The translations under genes were made by a program, and so were the position numbers. From the NCBI RefSeq assembly GCF_035621135.1, contig NZ_CP141728.1, positions 1,984,001 through 2,048,000 on the forward strand: DNA of 64,000 nt, given 5' to 3'. The notes beneath the pieces were generated by a model. That model did no database searches. It saw only the letters and a list, made by a program, of their open reading frames with translations, and was not told the DNA's origin. The DNA comes from Sinanaerobacter sp. ZZT-01. GTDB lineage: Bacteria > Bacillota > Clostridia > Peptostreptococcales > Anaerovoracaceae. Positions 60,045-64,000 of this stretch are shown here, one piece after another (the first letter of the stretch is position 1; every line of letters starts with the position of its first letter).

Positions 60045-62852
60045 ATGAAGAAAAAAATGTTCGTTTCACAGAAGATTAAAAGGACTGAGACTGCTTCGTC
60101 AATATTTTTTTTGAATCCCCAGCTGTCTGTTGGAACTTCAATCACTATGAAGGAGAAGAAAGCAAATTTTCAGGAATTGCTTGAACGCTCAAAAAGCAAT
60201 GATTTACAAGCGTACCACGAGTTGGCGCTTTGTTACTATATGGGTGACGGAACAAAGCAGAATTTTGAACAGGCGGTCTATTGGTTTACTCTTGCCGCAG
60301 AACAGGGGCATGTTACAGCACAATATTATTTAGGGACCTGCTATGAAAACGGCTTCGGTGTGGAGCTAGATAATGAAAAGGCGGTGCTGTGGTATTGGGA
60401 AGCAGCACAGCAAGGCCATCCGCTGGCACAGTGTAACCTTGGCTGGTTCTTCGAGCTAGGAATAGGTACAGAACGAAGCCTGGAGAATGCGTTGGAACTG
60501 TATCGTCAGTCTGCCGAACAAGGCTATGCGCCGGCACAGTGCAATCTAGGATACCTGTATTATTGCGGTGTCGGTGTAGATGCGGATAATGAGAAAGCTG
60601 TTTTCTGGTTTTCCAAGGCGGCGGAGCAGAGTTATGCCCGTGCACAGTGTCTCTTGGGAGAATGCTGGCTGAATGGTCATGGCGTTGAAAAAGAGCCTGC
60701 AAAGGCGGTTGGTTATTTTCGCATGGCAGCAGAGCAAGGTAATTCACAGGCACAGTTCGACTTGGGCTGGTGCCTTGAGTGGGGGGTAGGTACAGAACGA
60801 AGCCCGGAAAATGCGTTGGAACTGTACCGTCAGTCCGCCAAACAAGGCTATGCGCCGGCACAGTGCAATCTAGGATACCTGCATTATTGCGGTGTTGGTG
60901 TGGAGGAGAACAATGAGAAAGCCGTTTTCTGGTTTTCCAAGGCGGCGGAGCAGAGCCATGCCCGCGCACAGTGGCTTTTGGGAGAATGTTGGCTGAATGG
61001 TTACGGCGTTGAAAAAGATTCTGCAAAGGCGGTAGATTATTTCCGAAAAGCGGCAGATCAGGGTTATGCACCGGCACAGTCTAACCTGGGCTGGTGTTTA
61101 GAACGGGGCGAAGGTGTTACGCAGGATCTGGAAAAAGCACTTGAGTTATATCGGATGGCCGCAGAACAGGAGCATGTTTTCGCACAGTGCAATGTTGGAT
61201 TTTTCTATTATCGCGGAATTGCCGTAGAGGAAGATAACGAAGAAGCGGTCAAATGGTTTTCGCTGGCAGCGAAACGAGGGTATCCACGTGCGCAATTTTT
61301 TTTGGGGGAGTGTTTCGAGTATGGCTATGGCGTAGAGCAGAACGAGGAAAAAGCACTGGAGCTGTACCGTCAGTCCGCCGAACAAAAGTATGCTCCGGCA
61401 CAGAATAAGGTTGGTGCATTCTATTTCCACGGAATCGTGGTAGAGCAAGACTATCTGGAGGCTATCGAATGGTTTGAACGCGCAGCAGAGCAGGGAATTA
61501 TCAGCGCAAGGCATAATCTTGGAAAATGCTATGAATTCGGTTACGGTGTGGAGCAAGATTATACGCAGGCAGCAAAGCATTATCATATTTCTGCGGAACA
61601 GGGCTATGCGCCGTCACAAGTAGACTTGGGTATATTCTATGAAAATGGATGGGGCGTAGAAAAAAATCTGGAAACAGCCTTTCATTTTCACAGGATGGCG
61701 GCGGAACAGGGATTTGCAATCGGGCAGTGTAATGTTGGATGCTGCTATGAGTCTGGCACTGGCATAGAGATAAATTATGCTGAAGCACTGCGGTGGTATC
61801 ATCTTGCCGCAGAACAAGGACATGCTCGAGCACAGTATCGTCTTGGTATCTGCTATGAGGATGCCATTGGCGTGGAGCAGGATTTTCAACAGGCATTTGA
61901 ATGGTATCATCTTGCAGCTGAACAAAGTGATGCCTATTCTCAGCGCAACATAGGACGTTTTTATGAAGAAGGGATCGGTGTCAATCAGGACTACGAAGAG
62001 GCGGCTAAATGGTTTTTCTTGGCAGCGGAACAGGGCGATGATGAATCTCAGTGCACACTGGGTAATTTTTTCAAATATGGGCGAGGTGTACGACAGGATT
62101 ATTTGGAGGCGATACATTGGTATCAGCAGGCCGTAGATCAGGGTTGTGCACGAGCGCAGAACTGTCTTGGCATTATGTATGAAAAGGGCTTGGGTACGGA
62201 TCGAAATTATCAGGAAGCCGCCCAAATGTATCGCCTTGCCGCTGAGAACGAAAACATGAATGCAATGTATAATCTAGCGCTGCTATATGATTATGGGCGA
62301 GGCATGCCTCAGGATCAGGTTGAGGCGGTTCGCCTATATCGGATTGCAGCCGAACAGGGGCAGCCAAATGCGCTGGCTAATCTTGGATATGCTTACGATC
62401 ATGCAGAGGGCGGATTGGAAAGAGATGCACAAGAGGCTTTTCGGCTTTATCAGTTGGCAGCAGAAAAGGGAAACGCTGTTGCACAGTGCAATTTGGGAAA
62501 GATGTACAGAGACGGGGTAGTCGTGGCGCAGGATAAACAAGAGGCAGTTCGCTTGTATCGGCTATCACTTGAACAGGGTAATCTAACGGCACTTAACAAC
62601 TTAGGCAACTGTTATGAAAAAGGCGATGGGGTTGAACAAGATTTTGCACAGGCCAGGGAGCTTTATCAGCAGGCATTTGAGCGAGGATATGCATTTGCGG
62701 CATCCAACATTGGAGCCCTTTATGAAAAAGGGATTGGGGTTGAGAAAGATCTTGACGAGGCAATCCACTGGTACCGTTTGGGGGCGCAGAAGGGCAACGA
62801 AAGTTGCAAAAAGGAATTAGCACGCTTATCCGCCCTCGAGGGTTCTGTATGA
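60045..62852 (+). CDS. Giant Sel1-like repeat protein, 935 residues
   Basis: After about 45 leading residues the whole protein is about 24 Sel1-like repeats of 36 residues (core A-x-WY..AAEQG...AQ..LG..Y..G.GV..D...A). It has no signal peptide or membrane segment, so it is cytosolic. Sel1 solenoids are protein-binding scaffolds. Repeats 5-10 include a near-identical duplicated block of three units (60465-61112). AATAGGAG precedes the ATG. The gene has higher G+C than its flanks, which with the adjacent Imm1-like gene suggests acquisition. Partner unknown. Confidence 0.9.
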   Translation: MKKKMFVSQKIKRTETASSIFFLNPQLSVGTSITMKEKKANFQELLERSKSNDLQAYHELALCYYMGDGTKQNFEQAVYWFTLAAEQGHVTAQYYLGTCYENGFGVELDNEKAVLWYWEAAQQGHPLAQCNLGWFFELGIGTERSLENALELYRQSAEQGYAPAQCNLGYLYYCGVGVDADNEKAVFWFSKAAEQSYARAQCLLGECWLNGHGVEKEPAKAVGYFRMAAEQGNSQAQFDLGWCLEWGVGTERSPENALELYRQSAKQGYAPAQCNLGYLHYCGVGVEENNEKAVFWFSKAAEQSHARAQWLLGECWLNGYGVEKDSAKAVDYFRKAADQGYAPAQSNLGWCLERGEGVTQDLEKALELYRMAAEQEHVFAQCNVGFFYYRGIAVEEDNEEAVKWFSLAAKRGYPRAQFFLGECFEYGYGVEQNEEKALELYRQSAEQKYAPAQNKVGAFYFHGIVVEQDYLEAIEWFERAAEQGIISARHNLGKCYEFGYGVEQDYTQAAKHYHISAEQGYAPSQVDLGIFYENGWGVEKNLETAFHFHRMAAEQGFAIGQCNVGCCYESGTGIEINYAEALRWYHLAAEQGHARAQYRLGICYEDAIGVEQDFQQAFEWYHLAAEQSDAYSQRNIGRFYEEGIGVNQDYEEAAKWFFLAAEQGDDESQCTLGNFFKYGRGVRQDYLEAIHWYQQAVDQGCARAQNCLGIMYEKGLGTDRNYQEAAQMYRLAAENENMNAMYNLALLYDYGRGMPQDQVEAVRLYRIAAEQGQPNALANLGYAYDHAEGGLERDAQEAFRLYQLAAEKGNAVAQCNLGKMYRDGVVVAQDKQEAVRLYRLSLEQGNLTALNNLGNCYEKGDGVEQDFAQARELYQQAFERGYAFAASNIGALYEKGIGVEKDLDEAIHWYRLGAQKGNESCKKELARLSALEGSV
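60465..61112 (+). repeat. Tandem duplication of a 324-bp, three-repeat block
   Basis: GGTACAGAACGAAGCC occurs at 60465 and again at 60789, exactly 324 bp (108 codons, three Sel1 units) later. The blocks 60465-60788 and 60789-61112 are visibly near identical over most of their length, with scattered mostly synonymous changes. The pattern indicates a recent in-frame duplication. Confidence 0.85.
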
Positions 62853-63159
62853 AGAAAGTGTAAAATGTCCCTCGCTTGTCTGCGGAGAAGAACGGTATTT
62901 ATTATATTATAAGTTTGTTACGGTCAAAGTCATGTGAATAGAAATAAAAATGACTTTGTAGTGGCATGGAAAACTTTGAAAATTAAACAAATTCGCCAGC
63001 AAGAAAAAAGACATCCGCTCGGGTGTCTTTTGTATTTTATAATTCAAAATTTTTTTATCATCACTGGGAAATCCGGTATTGTTGGCTCTATCAAGAGATA
63101 GGCGTATGCGTATCAAGAGGATAGACTTGATAATATGCAAAAATTTGATAAGATAGCAA
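62853..63159 (+). other. Gap after the Sel1 gene with a terminator at 63006-63031
   Basis: AAAAGACATCC (63006-63016) and GGGTGTCTTTT (63021-63031), followed by GTATTTTAT, form a terminator nearly identical to the one at 50022-50047. No gene is visible in the rest. Confidence 0.6.
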
Positions 63160-63261
63160 AAGGCGGTATTAAAGAATGATGAGGCATTTTATGAATATGA
63201 CGACTATCTTCAAGGGCTTAGAGAAAATAAAATTGGTGCCGCAACCTTTGATAAAAAGTAA
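63160..63261 (+). pseudogene. Short coding remnant
   Basis: A 33-codon stretch reads KAVLKNDEAFYEYDDYLQ and goes on to GAATFDKK before a stop. It has protein-like composition but no start codon, and the preceding ATG at 63135 is in another frame. It is probably the debris of a lost gene. Family unknown. Confidence 0.35.
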
Positions 63262-63320
63262 ATGGACATTGCATCCCTAAATACCTTTAAGATTGTAGCT
63301 TTGCGGTAGAGAAAAACAGA

Positions 63321-63349
63321 TCGAAAAAAAATCGGAACCGTGATATAAT
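63321..63349 (+). promoter_or_regulatory. Promoter of the small protein gene at 63381
   Basis: TCGAAA (63321-63326) and TATAAT (63344-63349) are 17 bp apart, about 30 nt before the start codon. Confidence 0.5.
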
Positions 63350-63380
63350 CCAAGATATAGTAAATAATGGAAGGTGAAAA

Positions 63381-63731
63381 ATGCACTTAGAAAAACTAAG
63401 CGATCTCATTAGCGAAAATAAAATTGCTTATTGTGTTATAGCAGATTTAGATATGGAATCAATTGAGACCATAGGATGTGTGACGGAATTGGAATACAAA
63501 GATTTGGTTGAACAGCTTTTTTATGATATGGAACAAATAAAAGTATTAAATTTCTCTTTAATTGGGCAGCAATTACCACGCTCATGGAAACAAGGAAAAG
63601 TAAAATGTCTGATTTGTAAACCAAAAGATAGTATTGTTGTTGGGCTATTCTATAATGAGTATAGAATGCTTTCTGAATCAATTGACTTTGGCTGTGAAAT
63701 TGCAAAAAAAATAGATAATATGTGGAAATAA
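63381..63731 (+). CDS. Hypothetical protein, possible immunity-type
   Basis: I do not recognise this 116-residue protein. It is soluble, mildly acidic and alternates helix and strand (LSDLISENKIAYCVIADLDM; KVKCLICKPKDSIVVGLFY), a size and style common among immunity proteins and roadblock-like folds. GGAAGGTG precedes the ATG. It lies 75 nt before an Imm1-like gene on the same strand, which is the only functional hint. Confidence 0.6.
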   Translation: MHLEKLSDLISENKIAYCVIADLDMESIETIGCVTELEYKDLVEQLFYDMEQIKVLNFSLIGQQLPRSWKQGKVKCLICKPKDSIVVGLFYNEYRMLSESIDFGCEIAKKIDNMWK

Positions 63732-63806
63732 AAAGAGGTAAATCAGTCGTATTATGATAGAAAATTTTATCAACATACGGACAATGAAAAGATTAGGGAG
63801 ATAGAG

Positions 63807-64000
63807 ATGAGAATTGAGCATTTTGAAGGAAAAAATGAATGTAATCATGTAGATGACATTGAAGAGATATTAATACGGCGTACGGATAAGGGGGTCAATG
63901 AATTTATCATTCGAGGAGAACACGAATTTCCATATATGGCAGTATTAGTGAATCATGATTATGCTTATTTGCATTATTATAAAGCTGATGATTCCCCCGG
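63807..64000 (+). CDS. Imm1-like immunity protein, truncated by the window end
   Basis: Sixty-four codons are visible before the window ends. They read MRIEHFEGKNECNHVDDIEE and continue with LIRRTDKGVNEFIIRGEHEFPYM-type strands (in two parts) to LVNHDYAYLHYYKADDSPG. This pattern resembles the Imm1 family, which neutralises deaminase and other polymorphic toxins. The family call is by eye. AGGGAG precedes the ATG by 7 nt. A toxin gene may lie beyond the window. Confidence 0.55.
   Translation, partial: MRIEHFEGKNECNHVDDIEEILIRRTDKGVNEFIIRGEHEFPYMAVLVNHDYAYLHYYKADDSP

Noticed and set aside
60313..62823. Several long minus-strand open frames opposite the Sel1 gene
   Set aside because: They are shadows of the repeat-biased plus-strand codons and have no ribosome sites or domains.
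50022..63031. Matching hairpins at 50022-50047 and 63006-63031 as mobile repeats
   Set aside because: Both are ordinary terminators after genes, and the similarity is limited to the stem and T run.
1..64000. CRISPR arrays, rRNA genes, complete insertion sequences or a replication origin
   Set aside because: I saw no regularly spaced repeats, rRNA sequence, transposase gene or DnaA-box cluster.

Overview
The window is AT-rich DNA from a low-GC Gram-positive bacterium, most likely an anaerobic member of the Clostridia (Bacillota). The evidence is strong AGGAGG ribosome binding sites, S-layer homology domains, an OpuA-type betaine importer, lipobox lipoproteins, an Lsa-like ABC-F protein and an ATP-independent-type (ApgM) phosphoglycerate mutase. 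I cannot fix the genus from sequence alone.

Layout. 1-3.4 kb: glycine betaine importer opuAA-AB-AC behind a promoter enclosed by an inverted repeat. 3.5-8.4 kb: a small XRE regulator divergent from a diguanylate cyclase, a Nudix hydrolase, an ABC-F antibiotic-resistance-type gene with an elaborate attenuator leader, and a scar holding the N-terminus of an iron permease. 8.4-13.5 kb: flavoprotein, ArsR/SdpI pair, WYL regulator with a GyrI-like protein, soluble chemoreceptor, ankyrin protein and tRNA-Arg(CCG). 13.7-39.2 kb is a housekeeping stretch: DNA glycosylase, idi, GDPD-family protein, phosphate transport, rph-rdgB, an SLH-anchored glycosidase-like protein, serC-serA, apgM, D,D-carboxypeptidase, a divergent PfkB protein, uvrC, an alanine symporter, trxB, a FAD protein and tRNA-Leu(CAG).

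From the tRNA-Leu gene onward the window is accessory. It holds a PadR regulator with matching operators at two promoters, a GNAT gene between imperfect repeats, a decayed segment of an integrative element (broken adenine methylase plus tandem hairpins), and then an unusual unit: a MerR-type promoter driving a transglutaminase-UvrA fusion ATPase with an MFS exporter and a MerR regulator. Beyond 48.9 kb come a TPR-XRE regulator, a two-component system divergent from a lipoprotein and MacB/Vex-like ABC exporter, a second ABC exporter sharing an operator with its regulator, a 935-residue Sel1-repeat protein with a recent internal duplication, and at the right edge the start of an Imm1-like immunity gene.

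Themes. The right half is rich in antibiotic or peptide sensing and export modules (ABC-F, UvrA-like plus MFS, two ABC exporters, SdpI), most with legible cis-regulatory sites. The left and centre are core metabolism: serC, serA and apgM all act around 3-phosphoglycerate, and pit with its DUF47 partner import phosphate. The candidates most deserving a second look are the transglutaminase-UvrA fusion, which lacks its second ABC signature motif, and the ABC-F leader.
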